NCBI RefSeq assembly: GCF_025837095.1
Contig: NZ_CP107551.1
Location: forward strand, 2,908,668 to 2,972,667
Direction of reading: 5' to 3'
Origin: Rhodococcus sp. Z13
GTDB taxonomy: Bacteria > Actinomycetota > Actinomycetes > Mycobacteriales > Mycobacteriaceae
Length of the DNA: 64,000 nucleotides
The number at the start of each line of letters is the position of its first letter. The stretch's first letter is position 1. Both the position numbers and the translations under genes were made by a program. Shown here in pieces: positions 46,857 to 57,499 of the stretch. The notes below the pieces were generated by a model that saw only the letters and a list, made by a program, of their open reading frames with translations, searched no databases and was not told where the DNA came from.

Positions 46857-48620
46857 ATGGCACTTCGAATGTCGACGTCGCGACGTATCCTCGCCGGAGT
46901 TCTCGCTCCGACCGCGCTGGGAGTGGCGGCCGCCGCCGCAATCCTCCTGCCACAGCAGAAATCTCCCACCGTCGCCGATCCCGCGCTGGCCGGCATGGCG
47001 TCGACCGCCGAGTGCCACGATCTCGTCAGTCTCGGGATCGGCGGCCGCAACGACATCCCCCGCGACCAGTCGAAGATGCTCGTCGACGAGAAGGGCAACG
47101 TGCTGCCCGCCGCGCAGCAGGGCGCCTATTCGAGCCACTGGGTCGACCCGGTGATCAATGCACCGCTGGAGGGCTACGGCGACCGGTACGCCGCGATCTA
47201 CATCGAGTACCCCGCGGACCTGGCCAGCTACGAGGCCGCGGTGAACACCGGTGCCGCGAACACCATCGCAGTGATGCAGGCCATCAAGAAGTCCTGCCCC
47301 GACACGCAGTTCGCCATCGTCGGCTACAGCCAGGGCGCCGACGTCGCCCGCCGCGCGGCCATGCAGATCGGCGCCCAGGAGGCCGGTGACGACGAGACCT
47401 GGCCCCTGGTCGATCCCGAGTCCGTCCGCGGTGTCGTGATCCTCTCCGACGCCGGCCGCCGCGAAGGCGAAGGCTTCTTCCCGGGCGCCCAGAACCCGAA
47501 CAACCCCGACGGTTTCGACCGTCCGTACGAGCCCGGCAACGGTGTCTCCCCCGGCCGCGGTGTACTCCCGAACACCAGCGGGGACTTCGGCAAGCTCGCG
47601 GGTCGGGTCGCGTCGTTCTGCTCCGAGGGCGACTTCACCTGCTCGGCACCCGAGAACATCGCGCTCATCGAGCTTCTCGCGAACGTGGGCCGCCAGATCA
47701 ACGCCGACGCCCTCGAGCGGGAGGGCCTGACGCCGGCGACCGGCGCCGACCTCGCCCAGGTCGTCGGGCGCGTCGCCCTGCTGGCCCTCGACCACATCTC
47801 GGCAGATCCCGACTGGATGCGCTCCGACGAGACCTTCCTCGAGGTGCTCATCAAGGTCTCCGACCCGAACTACGACCCCGCCACGGCGCGTCCCGCCACG
47901 CCCGTCGCCGACGAGATCGAGGTCGACGTCGAGGACGGCACCGCGACGCCGATCCCGTCGGATCGCCTCGCCAACCTCGCGTACCTGCCGGACAAGATCG
48001 TCAAGGAGATCGTCGGCTTCATCCGCAGCAATCAGAACACCCTCGCGGTGGTCCTGAGCGATCCCTACGACCAGACCTTCGGCTACAACGCCGAACTCGA
48101 CGACCACTACGGTCACCACTTCGACTACTGGGACCGCCCCGAGGGCGGCACCTCGACCGTCGACTACGCCGCGGCGTGGCTCGTGCACCTCGCGCAGCAG
48201 GCCAAGGAGGGCAAGCAGGTCACGCCCAAGGACGCCGACAAGGCCGCGGTACTCGCGATCCTCGCGCATCCCGAACTGCTCGAGCCCGACACCGACGAGG
48301 ACGCTCCGGCGGCAGCGGTCGGCACCACGACCGATGAGGGCACGCCGCAGGCCCCCGTCGTCGATCCGGCCGTCCCGGCCGGGGGCGAGCAGGCCGCGGC
48401 GCCGGAGGTCACCGGCACCGCCCCCGAGGTGACCCCGACGACCCCGGTCGACGCCGAGACGAGCGCCGAACCGCCGCAGACGGAGTCCACCACCCCGACC
48501 ACCGGGGACGGCACCACCGACACAGCCGGCACGGAAGGGGCGACCACCACCGGTTCGACCCCGACCGGCACCCCGGTCACTTCGACGACCCCGGTCCCCA
48601 CGTCGACCCCGGCGGCCTGA
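46857..48620 (+). CDS. Secreted cutinase-family serine hydrolase with long Thr/Pro tail
   Basis: 587 aa from ATG 46857 (ATG 46869 possible). N-terminal signal with SRRILAG followed by a hydrophobic stretch; an SRR motif may mean Tat export. Cutinase-like alpha/beta hydrolase: nucleophile Ser in [15 protein letters not shown] near residue 163; [11 protein letters not shown] is an insertion before it. Ordinary cutinases are ~220 aa; here the domain is followed by a ~200-residue helical region with [15 protein letters not shown] (a possible catalytic His) and a ~110-residue Ala/Thr/Pro tail. The tail may span the cell envelope. Substrate unknown: polyester, lipid or a mycolate-type ester. Confidence 0.8.
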   Translation: MALRMSTSRRILAGVLAPTALGVAAAAAILLPQQKSPTVADPALAGMASTAECHDLVSLGIGGRNDIPRDQSKMLVDEKGNVLPAAQQGAYSSHWVDPVINAPLEGYGDRYAAIYIEYPADLASYEAAVNTGAANTIAVMQAIKKSCPDTQFAIVGYSQGADVARRAAMQIGAQEAGDDETWPLVDPESVRGVVILSDAGRREGEGFFPGAQNPNNPDGFDRPYEPGNGVSPGRGVLPNTSGDFGKLAGRVASFCSEGDFTCSAPENIALIELLANVGRQINADALEREGLTPATGADLAQVVGRVALLALDHISADPDWMRSDETFLEVLIKVSDPNYDPATARPATPVADEIEVDVEDGTATPIPSDRLANLAYLPDKIVKEIVGFIRSNQNTLAVVLSDPYDQTFGYNAELDDHYGHHFDYWDRPEGGTSTVDYAAAWLVHLAQQAKEGKQVTPKDADKAAVLAILAHPELLEPDTDEDAPAAAVGTTTDEGTPQAPVVDPAVPAGGEQAAAPEVTGTAPEVTPTTPVDAETSAEPPQTESTTPTTGDGTTDTAGTEGATTTGSTPTGTPVTSTTPVPTSTPAA

Positions 48621-48653
48621 CCTCCGCCGGTTCGAGCACCCGAGAACTCGGCG

Positions 48654-49928
48654 TCAGCTCGCGGCTCTGATCCCGGCCTCCGCACCGAGCGCCGCGGCCT
48701 CGCCGCGAGTACTGACGCCGAGTTTTCTCAATACGCTCGCGACGTGGAACTTCACGGTCGATTCGCTCACGCCGAGGCGCTCGGCGATCGCCCGGTTGCG
48801 GCGACCCGCCACGAGATGTTCGAGCACCTCGATCTCGCGCGGCCCGAGGGCGGCGAGGGCATCGAGGGCCGGGCCGTCCGCCGACACCGGCAGCAGGTCC
48901 AGCGGAAAGGTCACCGACACGCGGGTGCCCCAGCCCGGGGTGGCCTCCGATTCGATTCCGCCTCCGAGGGTCTCGACGCGATCGCGTAGCTGGCGTTCCA
49001 GGGCGGCGACGTCGATGTCCCCGCCCCCGTCGTCGCGCACGTCGGCGAGCAGCGTGGAGTCGTCGCAGTTCCAGGCGACGCGGATGCGCGTCACGTCCGG
49101 CTGGCCCGACATCGCCAGCACCGCCCCGCGCACCACCGCGCGTGCCGCGTGCGCGACCTCGCCGGGCAGCCCGCGGCCCCCGACAGGCGGGGCGACCATC
49201 TGCAGTTCCACGGAACGGTGCCGCAGCAGATCGCGCAGTTCCCCGTGCAGCCGCGCGAAGGCGGTGGTCAGGGCCTCCTCGGCGAGCTCGCGGTGCAGAT
49301 CCACGGCCGAGCGCAGCCCGATGAGGGCCTCGGTGGCCGTCTCGCGGGCCGTGATGCGGGCCCGCCGGTCGTCGAGGTCCTTCGACCGCAGGGTGGCGAG
49401 GATCGTCTCGAGCGTCACCGCGTGCGCCTCGGTGAGTTCGGCGACCGTGCGGGCCCGCTCCGCCGAGGCGGCACGGGACTCCGCGAGGTAAGCGGGGCTG
49501 GCGCTGTGCACCTGCAGCTGGATGCCGGTGGCGACGACGGCGAACGCGGCCCGCACCAGATCGAGTGCGGCGGAGGGCGGTCGGGTGCCGCGCGGAATCA
49601 TCAGCAGGAGCGTGTCGGTGCGGTCGAGCATCACGCACACCTCGCGGTCGCGGCCGGCGATGCGGAAGGTCTCGCGGCGGATCTCCCCGGCGGTGAGCTC
49701 GGTCCGCACCCGGTCGAGTTCGGCGATGGTCACGCGGTCGACGACGGCGGGATCACCCGCCACCTTGCGGGGCCGGCCGGTGCACTCACGCGTGAAGATC
49801 ACCAGGGCGCTGTGCGGGGCGAGGTCGGCGATGTAGGCCGAGAACCTTCGGGCGATCTCCGCGAGCGGTCCGGTCAGCACGTCGCGCAGGTCGGTGATCA
49901 GGGCGTCGGCTCGGACTGCGGTACTCAC
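48654..49928 (-). CDS. Hybrid regulator: HATPase-like domain fused to LuxR-type HTH
   Basis: 424 aa from GTG 49928. The N-terminal ~180 residues form an uncharacterised sensor-like region (PHSALVIFTRECTGRP). Then comes a helical segment and a histidine-kinase-type ATPase domain with LADVRDDGGGDID (G1-like) and GGGIESEATPGWGTRVSVTFP (G2-like). The usual phosphoacceptor motif (RxxRELHD) and the N-box Asn are not evident. The C-terminus is a LuxR HTH: LGPREIEVLEHLVAGRRNRA, then SESTVKFHVASVLRKLG. It therefore looks like a one-protein switch that binds DNA directly. Convergent with the cutinase gene. Confidence 0.85.
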   Translation of the reverse strand: MSTAVRADALITDLRDVLTGPLAEIARRFSAYIADLAPHSALVIFTRECTGRPRKVAGDPAVVDRVTIAELDRVRTELTAGEIRRETFRIAGRDREVCVMLDRTDTLLLMIPRGTRPPSAALDLVRAAFAVVATGIQLQVHSASPAYLAESRAASAERARTVAELTEAHAVTLETILATLRSKDLDDRRARITARETATEALIGLRSAVDLHRELAEEALTTAFARLHGELRDLLRHRSVELQMVAPPVGGRGLPGEVAHAARAVVRGAVLAMSGQPDVTRIRVAWNCDDSTLLADVRDDGGGDIDVAALERQLRDRVETLGGGIESEATPGWGTRVSVTFPLDLLPVSADGPALDALAALGPREIEVLEHLVAGRRNRAIAERLGVSESTVKFHVASVLRKLGVSTRGEAAALGAEAGIRAAS

Positions 49929-50034
49929 GGACCCACGATATCGGTGTGGGAACGATCCACCCCATCGGGTGGAGGAGGGGCACCGTGATCGGTGCGGGAG
50001 ATGGAACCGCAAGTGTGGAAACGAATTCCGTGGG

Positions 50035-50107
50035 TGGAGCTAAGGGGACTCGAACCCCTGACCCCCACACTGCCAGTGTGGTGCGCTACCAGCTGCGCCA
50101 TAGCCCC
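50035..50107 (-). tRNA. tRNA-Ala(GGC), copy 1
   Basis: 73 bases. Acceptor GGGGCTA pairs with TAGCTCC and includes the G3-U70 pair that identifies alanine tRNA. Anticodon loop CTGGCAG gives GGC, reading GCC. T arm AGGGG-TTCGAGT-CCCCT. CCA is not encoded. Confidence 0.97.
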
Positions 50108-50182
50108 TCGGACGGATCCTTCGCGAGGACCGCCACCGAAGACTACAGGCGAGAGCGGAAACTCTCGCCTGTAGCGATCTTG

Positions 50183-50255
50183 TGGAGCTAAGGGGACTCG
50201 AACCCCTGACCCCCACACTGCCAGTGTGGTGCGCTACCAGCTGCGCCATAGCCCC
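50183..50255 (-). tRNA. tRNA-Ala(GGC), copy 2
   Basis: 73 bases, identical to the copy 148 bases away, with the same anticodon GGC and no encoded CCA. A tandem duplication; the 75-base spacer has no further gene. Confidence 0.97.
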
Positions 50256-50387
50256 GTATGCGGTTGTCACCGTCGCGCTCCGGTTGTCCCCTTCGCGCTG
50301 AAAGAAAACTACACCATGGCGCTCGGCGCCAACAAATCGGCTGGTCAGAGCGGTGAGAGCGGGCGGTCCGCCCCCACCGCGGGCCGT

Positions 50388-51137
50388 CTAGCCGACGAGT
50401 TCGACCAGCCAGTCGCCGTTGCCGAGCGCGTCTACGACGACACCCTCGTGGACGACGGCGGGGGTGCCGGCGGCACCGGTGGTGGCGAGCAGCTGCCGTC
50501 CGGCCTCGGCGTCGGCCGCGGCCTGCTCGACGCGGGCACCGTCGGCGATGCACTGCGCGACCTCGTCGGAGGCCCCGGCGTCACGGGCCATCTGCGCGAG
50601 ACCGGCGTTGTCGATGTCGCTCTTGCCGCCCTCGGCCGGCTGGTTGTCCGGCGACATCATGGCGCCGTGGAAGGCGGAGAACACCACGGCGTCGCCGCTC
50701 TCGGCGACGCACTGCGAGGCCGCCACCGCACGGGTCGAGTAGGTGCCGCTGCTCGACATGCGGTCGAGGAAGGCCAGCATCCGGTACCGCACGGCCAGCT
50801 TGCCGTCGTCGACGGCCTGGGCGATCTCCTGACCGTGCTTGTGCTCGAGTTCGGCGCAGTACGGGCACATGGGATCCTCGAACAGGTCGACGGTGGTGGC
50901 CGCGTCCGGCAGACCGACGAGGATCGCGCCGTCGTCCTCCAGGGTGACCTGCACCGCGGCGTTCTGCACGGATCCGTATCCGTCGTTGCGGGCGTCGCTG
51001 CTCCGCGACGACCACATCACACCCCCGACGACGAGTACCGCGATCACCACGATCGCGATGCCGCCGAGGATGTAGGTGAACTTGTTCGACGTCGGTTCCG
51101 GCGAGTACCTGACCGGTCTGACCTTCTTCGCGCTCAC
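50388..51137 (-). CDS. Membrane-anchored DsbA-like thioredoxin-fold protein
   Basis: 249 aa from GTG 51137. Short cytoplasmic N-terminus, one transmembrane segment (YILGGIAIVVIAVLVVGGVM near residues 22-41), then an extracytoplasmic thioredoxin fold with active site EDPMCPYCAELE near residues 90-101 and cis-Pro loop GTPAVVHEG. Disulfide-forming protein similar to Rv2969c. Two further cysteines, in ASQCVAES and VAQCIADG, may form a structural disulfide. The MauE gene lies 37 bases upstream on the same strand and could recycle it. Confidence 0.9.
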   Translation of the reverse strand: MSAKKVRPVRYSPEPTSNKFTYILGGIAIVVIAVLVVGGVMWSSRSSDARNDGYGSVQNAAVQVTLEDDGAILVGLPDAATTVDLFEDPMCPYCAELEHKHGQEIAQAVDDGKLAVRYRMLAFLDRMSSSGTYSTRAVAASQCVAESGDAVVFSAFHGAMMSPDNQPAEGGKSDIDNAGLAQMARDAGASDEVAQCIADGARVEQAAADAEAGRQLLATTGAAGTPAVVHEGVVVDALGNGDWLVELVG

Positions 51138-51174
51138 GAATACTGCCCTTTTCTCGTGGAGAGATATCCGGTGG

Positions 51175-51666
51175 TCACTCTGCCACCGACGGCTGAGCAG
51201 TAGCTGAGAGAGGCGCCCGGGAGCCGGGTCCCAGGGCGAAGGGGGACCGCGGGAACACCGCGAGCCACACGCCCAGCGCCAGGAACCCGAGATCGCGGGC
51301 GATCTCGAGGGCGTAGTCCCATCCGTCCACGCCCTCGGCGACCCCACCTCCCCCGAAGCAGCCGCAGTCGATCGACAGACCCCGCGCCCACGCCGAGGCG
51401 ATCGCGGCGATGAGCCCGACCAGCACGAGCGCCCCGGCGATCGCCGCGGGCCGGACCGCCAGTCCGACGAGCAGCAGCAGACCGAGGACCAGTTCGGCGA
51501 CGGGGAACACCGCCGCGAACGGCCGCACCAGGTCGACGGGAAGGAGCTGGTAGGCCCGGACCGCCACGACGGTCTGCGAGGGGTCGGAGAACTTGCTCCA
51601 TCCCGAGATCAGCCAGACCGCGGCGAGACCGAATCGGGCGAGCAAGGAGACGAGGCGGACCCACAT
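51175..51666 (-). CDS. MauE/DoxX-type redox membrane protein
   Basis: 163 aa from ATG 51666. Four hydrophobic segments. GLAAVWLISGWSKFSDP is the usual opening of the MauE/DoxX group; the DCGCFGGGG motif after the third segment holds the likely redox cysteines. MauE homologues act in extracytoplasmic disulfide chemistry. Co-directional with the DsbA-like gene, so both probably form one oxidative folding unit (inference). Confidence 0.85.
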   Translation of the reverse strand: MWVRLVSLLARFGLAAVWLISGWSKFSDPSQTVVAVRAYQLLPVDLVRPFAAVFPVAELVLGLLLLVGLAVRPAAIAGALVLVGLIAAIASAWARGLSIDCGCFGGGGVAEGVDGWDYALEIARDLGFLALGVWLAVFPRSPFALGPGSRAPLSATAQPSVAE

Positions 51667-51680
51667 GCCGCCGAGACTAC

Positions 51681-52931
51681 TCACCCACCGGTTCCCCGGG
51701 ATGCGTCGTCCGTCACCGCCGTCGCGGACTGCGGGGCTCGGACCCGGCCGGCGAGGAACCACGGCAGGGTGGCGGCGAGCATGATCGCGCCCGTCACCGC
51801 GAAGGCCACCGAGTACGACGTCCGGTCGGCGAGGAAACCGGCGACGATCGGGCCGATCACCGCCCCGATGTCGGAGGTCATCTGGAAGGCGGCGAGGACC
51901 GGTCCGCCGCGGGCCTTGCTGCCGACGACGTCGGCGACCGCGGCCTGCTGCGACGGGTTCGCCAGACCCGAGCCCATCCCCGCGACGACGGAGACGGCGA
52001 GGAACCACGGGATGCTCTCGGTGAAACCGAGCAGGATGGTGCTCACCCCGCACACCGTCAGCCCGGCGAGCACGAACGGGCGGCGCCCGAAGCGGTCCGA
52101 CCACTTGCCGGACTTGATCAGCACCAGCGCGTTGCCGACCGCGAACGCGGTGAGCGCGACACCGGCGAAGGCCTCCCCCTCCTGCAGGGCCTCGGCGACG
52201 AACAGCGGCACCATCGCGACCCGCACCCCGAACACCACCCAGCCGTTGGCGAAGTTGGAGCCGAGCGCCGCCCGGTAGACCGGGAAACGCAGGGCGTCAC
52301 GCAGCCGCATGACGGGCACACCGTCGCCGCTGTCGGGCTGCGCGAGGTGCGAGGACCGCAGGCTGAATCCCACCACCGAGGCGGCGACGAGCAACGCCAC
52401 CGCGTAGATGAGGAAGGGAGCGCGCAGCCCCAGGCCGATGAGGGCGCCACCGACGAGCGGCCCGAGGATGTTGCCCATGAGGAAGCTCGTGGCGTACAGG
52501 CCCGAGACGCGGCCGCGGGCGTTCGGCGGGGCGATGCGCACGAGCAGACCGAGCGCGGAGACGGTGAACATCGTCGAGCCGATGCCGCCGAGCGCACGGA
52601 AGACGAGCAGCTGCCAGTAGGTCGCGGCGAAGGCGCACGCCCCGGTCGACATCGCGACGATGAGCAGGCCCGTGATGTAGACGGGCCGCTCCCCCAGTCG
52701 CTGGACGAGGCTGCCGCTCGCCGGGGCGAACAGCAGGCGCATCGCCGCGAAGGACGACACGACGACGGTCGCGGCGGTGACCCCGACGTCGAAGCTGCGC
52801 GCGAACTGCGGCAGGGCGGGGGCGACGAGCCCGAAGCCGAGTGCGATGACGAAACTCGCGACGACCAGAACCCAGATCTCCCGCGGCAGGGCCGCCTCAC
52901 GTGTGCGCATGATGCCCACGATGTTAGCCAT
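51681..52931 (-). CDS. Major facilitator superfamily transporter
   Basis: 416 aa from ATG 52931; GTG 52937 and ATG 52910 are alternatives. About 12 hydrophobic helices. MFS signatures: PLVQRLGERPVYI-like SLVQRLGERPVYITGLLI between helices 2 and 3, and GKWSDRFGRRPFVLAGL in the second half. It resembles drug/proton antiporters of the DHA1 group; the substrate is unknown. Confidence 0.9.
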   Translation of the reverse strand: MANIVGIMRTREAALPREIWVLVVASFVIALGFGLVAPALPQFARSFDVGVTAATVVVSSFAAMRLLFAPASGSLVQRLGERPVYITGLLIVAMSTGACAFAATYWQLLVFRALGGIGSTMFTVSALGLLVRIAPPNARGRVSGLYATSFLMGNILGPLVGGALIGLGLRAPFLIYAVALLVAASVVGFSLRSSHLAQPDSGDGVPVMRLRDALRFPVYRAALGSNFANGWVVFGVRVAMVPLFVAEALQEGEAFAGVALTAFAVGNALVLIKSGKWSDRFGRRPFVLAGLTVCGVSTILLGFTESIPWFLAVSVVAGMGSGLANPSQQAAVADVVGSKARGGPVLAAFQMTSDIGAVIGPIVAGFLADRTSYSVAFAVTGAIMLAATLPWFLAGRVRAPQSATAVTDDASRGTGG

Positions 52932-52983
52932 GCGCACGACTTTTCCCGGTCCCGCCGGGAGGTGCGGACCTCAGGACAGGACC

Positions 52984-54612
<1,629 letters not shown>

Positions 54613-55022
54613 GTGCCCTCCTCGTCGACGGTGTGTGTCCCATCTTGCCCGGCGCGGTGCCTGGGCGCGCGGTGGACGCGGGAGGCGGCGGTCTCCTCCG
54701 AAGGATGCCGTCGGCTAGGGCACAAGGACTCTGACCTGCGAGTATTGTTTTCCGCCGCCCGGTCGGTCCGCTATATTCGACGACCGGAACGACGCATGTC
54801 CGGGGAGGAGGATGCGTCCGTTTCGTTCCGCGGTGCCCACCACGCACACCCGGTGGACGGGTGGGTGCCGCGGACGCGCCCGTCGCGCCGAGACGCTCAC
54901 ACCCCTTCAGCTCGGTCGGCGGGCTTTCCTGTCGGCGGATCCCGTACCGTCACGCCGACGTGTCCCGGAATGAGAAGACCCCGGGGGCCTGGACCTCTCG
55001 GTCCGGGCCTCCGGGGTCTCGG
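54613..55022. other. 410-bp gap between pgm and ssrA
   Basis: It holds a rightward promoter-like TATATT (54772-54777), a weak 53-codon frame from ATG 54812 to TGA 54973 with GGAGGAGG touching its ATG (spacing too short for normal use), and the ssrA terminator. No gene can be called with confidence. Confidence 0.55.
54977..55018 (-). terminator. Terminator downstream of ssrA
   Basis: 19-base arms (54977-54995, 55000-55018) with two mismatches and a 4-base loop, 5 bases past the mature 3' end of the tmRNA. It could also stop rightward transcription from the pgm-ssrA gap. Confidence 0.8.
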
Positions 55023-55391
55023 TGGAGCTGCCGGGAATCGAACCCGGGTCCTCCGCCGCCTCGCGAGGGCTTCTCCGTGTGCAGTTCGCTACGCCTCTAC
55101 TCGGATCTCCCGTTCACGCGAACAAGACGGGATGACGATCCCAGTCGCTGTTTGTTGTCCCGTACGACTCCGCGACCGAGCCGGACGGTAGAGCTCTCTA
55201 GTCGATGCCAGACACCGGGCCGAGAGCGAACCCGGGCTGACAGAGACGCGCTCGCTGATCAGGCAGCGAGGGCGTACTCGCGCTGAGTAGACTCGGCGCT
55301 TAATTGGTTGCAGCGACGCTTACGGTGGTCTCTTGCCTGCACCGACACGCTTCCCCTTGCTCAACGTACGCAGTCGAAACCGTTCAGCCCC
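55023..55391 (-). ncRNA. ssrA: Transfer-messenger RNA (tmRNA)
   Basis: 369 bases. The 5' end GGGGCTGAACGGTTTCGACT and the 3' end GGGTTCGATTCCCGGCAGCT plus CCA-less A form the tRNA-Ala-like domain. The tag frame (complement 55259-55297) reads AESTQREYALAA and stop, ending in the ALAA degradation signal. It rescues stalled ribosomes with SmpB, encoded 1.6 kb away. The mature 5' end is set by pairing GGGGCTG with CAGCTCC. Confidence 0.96.
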
Positions 55392-55530
55392 GTACGTACC
55401 TGCGACCTTCGCAGGACTACCTACTTTAACGACACGACGCCCCGATGTCATTCCCATTTGCGGGCGTCGGTCCGTCCCGGATCCGTGAACCTGGTCACCC
55501 GGCTGCTCACCAGCCCAGAAGCACGGCTGC

Positions 55531-55953
55531 TCACCAGCCCCGGAAGCGCTGCGGGGTCACGCGGACGGGCACCGAGTAGTCGGCGCGGAAGCTGTCCGGA
55601 CCGTATTCGAGCGTCCGCATCCCCTCCTCGTACTTGCGCACATAGCGCTCCCATTCGTCGTCGGTGACCGGCGTGCCGGCCACGGCCGTCCCGGTGAACA
55701 CCGCGATGTTGCCGCCGAAGCCGTCGCCGTCGAAGTTGAGCGCGACCCGGGGCCGCACGGCGATGTTGGCGAGTTTCGCGGTGCCCGGCCGGGAGAAGAT
55801 CAGGAACGTGCCGTCGGACCACAGGAACCAGACGGGGGTGGGGACGGGACCGCCCTTGCCGTCGACGGTGGTCAACCAGATGGTCGACTCGTCCTCGAGC
55901 CGCTTCCGGACGGGCTCGGGCAGAGTGAGGGTGGGTGCGGAGATCTCGGACAT
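55531..55953 (-). CDS. PPOX-class F420-dependent enzyme family protein (Rv3369-like)
   Basis: 140 aa from ATG 55953. Split beta-barrel flavin/deazaflavin-binding fold: WLTTVDGKGGPVPTPVWFLW, FLIFSRPGTAKLANI, RPRVALNFDGDGFGGN and the C-terminal ADYSVPVRVTPQRFRGW. This pattern is the TIGR03667 group of F420-binding proteins. The reaction is unknown. Lies between ssrA and the DMT transporter gene. Confidence 0.88.
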   Translation of the reverse strand: MSEISAPTLTLPEPVRKRLEDESTIWLTTVDGKGGPVPTPVWFLWSDGTFLIFSRPGTAKLANIAVRPRVALNFDGDGFGGNIAVFTGTAVAGTPVTDDEWERYVRKYEEGMRTLEYGPDSFRADYSVPVRVTPQRFRGW

Positions 55954-56099
55954 GGCGTCGGTTTCCTCTCGGAGATTTCCTCTTGGAGATGCTGGTACCG
56001 CAGGTGGTCCAACGTCCCGGCCCCGGCGGTTCATCCCCCCCCCCGCAGGCCCGTCCCCCGCGGACTCGATCCTCGCAGTCCGGCGCCTCCGCCCGAGGA

Positions 56100-56957
56100 T
56101 CAGCCGGCGATGCTGATGAGCGCGACCGCGGCGAGGGCGGCGAGCATGCCGAGCACCCGGGTGCGGCTCGCCCGCTCCCCCAGCACGACCATCGCGAGCA
56201 GCACGGTCACGGCCGGGTACAGCGCCGCGACCACACTCACCAGCGACAGCATCCCGTGCTGGTAGGCCATGAGCAACGCGCCGTTGGCGACCACGTCGAC
56301 GACCCCGATCACGAGCAGCATCGGTGCCAGGGAACGGGTCGGCCACACCACGTGGCGCCAGGAGGCGGCGGCGACCGCCCACACCACGAGGGTTGCCGTG
56401 ACCCGCGACGCGACGAGAGGCCACAGGCCGGTGCCGGACTCGACCTGGCCGAGCGCGATGAACGACAGGGCGAAGGCGACGCCCGAGCCTGCGGTCAGCC
56501 AGGCGACCCGTGACGTGAACCGTGGATGGTCCGCACCGGTGACCGTCTCGTCGGACTCGCGGCTGACCAGCCCCACCGCCAGCACCGCGATGAGGATCCC
56601 GACGTAGGCGAGCGGGCCGGGTCGTTCCCCGAGTGCGAACCCGACGCCCACCGGGATGCCGGCGACGAGCACGGCGGTGATCGGGGAGACCACCGACATC
56701 GGTCCCTGCGCGAGCGCGAGGTAGAACCACCAGATGGCCACTCCCCCGGCCACCCCGGCGGCAGCGCCCCAGGCCAGTGATCCGCCGGTGAGCTCCCCGC
56801 CGAAGAGCGGTGCGGCGGCCAGCGCCACGACGAGCGAGATCGGGTAGGTCACCACGACCACACCGAGCGCACTCGTCCGGCGTGAGGTGGCGCCGCCGGC
56901 GAAGTCACTGAGCCCGTAGGCGACGGCGGCGAGCAGTGCGAGGGCGAAGGCGATCAG
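56100..56957 (-). CDS. EamA/DMT-family transporter
   Basis: 285 aa if it starts at CTG 56957, which overlaps the smpB stop (CTGA). No ATG, GTG or TTG precedes the first membrane helix in frame, so CTG initiation coupled to smpB is the simplest reading. Ten hydrophobic helices in two EamA halves: [20 protein letters not shown] at the start, [20 protein letters not shown] in the first half, and [20 protein letters not shown] with [13 protein letters not shown] in the second. Metabolite/drug exporter; substrate unknown. Confidence 0.85.
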   Translation of the reverse strand: MIAFALALLAAVAYGLSDFAGGATSRRTSALGVVVVTYPISLVVALAAAPLFGGELTGGSLAWGAAAGVAGGVAIWWFYLALAQGPMSVVSPITAVLVAGIPVGVGFALGERPGPLAYVGILIAVLAVGLVSRESDETVTGADHPRFTSRVAWLTAGSGVAFALSFIALGQVESGTGLWPLVASRVTATLVVWAVAAASWRHVVWPTRSLAPMLLVIGVVDVVANGALLMAYQHGMLSLVSVVAALYPAVTVLLAMVVLGERASRTRVLGMLAALAAVALISIAG

Positions 56958-57430
56958 CGGCGCATGCCCTTGACTCGACGGCCGAGCTCGCGGGTCACCT
57001 CGCGCTCGGCGGTGCGGCGGGCGATGTCCTGACGCTTGTCGTAGTCCTGCTTGCCCTTGGCGAGCGCGAGCTCGACCTTGACCTTGCCGTCGGAGAAGTA
57101 CATCGACAGCGGCACGAGGGTCTGGTTGCCCTCGCGGGTCTTGCCGACGAGCGCGTCGATCTCCCGCCGGTGCAGCAGCAGCTTGCGGGTGCGGCGCGGC
57201 GCGTGGTTGGTCCACGTGCCGTGCCCGTATTCGGGGATGTGCAGACCGCGCAGCCACACCTCGCCGTCGTCGACGGTCGCGAACGCGTCGACCAGCGAGG
57301 CCTTGCCTTCACGCAGGCTCTTGACCTCGGTGCCGACGAGGGCGATACCGGCCTCGTAGGTGTCGAGGATGGTGTAGTTGTGGCGCGCCTTCCGGTTGGT
57401 GGCGATGACCTTCCGGCCCTTTTCCTTCAC
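56954..57430 (-). CDS. smpB: SsrA-binding protein
   Basis: 158 aa from GTG 57430 ([19 protein letters not shown]). Core motifs: [58 protein letters not shown] and the basic C-terminal tail ([20 protein letters not shown]). It binds tmRNA and places it in the empty A site. Its stop overlaps the DMT transporter start. Confidence 0.96.
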   Translation of the reverse strand: MKEKGRKVIATNRKARHNYTILDTYEAGIALVGTEVKSLREGKASLVDAFATVDDGEVWLRGLHIPEYGHGTWTNHAPRRTRKLLLHRREIDALVGKTREGNQTLVPLSMYFSDGKVKVELALAKGKQDYDKRQDIARRTAEREVTRELGRRVKGMRR

Positions 57431-57499
57431 GTGCAGGCCTTTCCGGTCCACGATCGATCGAACAGAACATCGTCCAGCATAGGAACCTCGCACAACTCC

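Noticed and set aside
46593-48269. Extension of the mscR frame to a 920-codon frame
   Set aside because: The extra N-terminal part is antisense to the cutinase gene; the family start is the ATG at 46592 with MSQTV.
55023-55110. Separate tRNA gene at the tmRNA 3' end
   Set aside because: The TTCGA arm pairs with the 5' end 300 bases away; it belongs to ssrA.
54796-55191. Protein frame from ATG 54796 running into the tmRNA
   Set aside because: It crosses the terminator and the tmRNA body, so it cannot be a normal gene.
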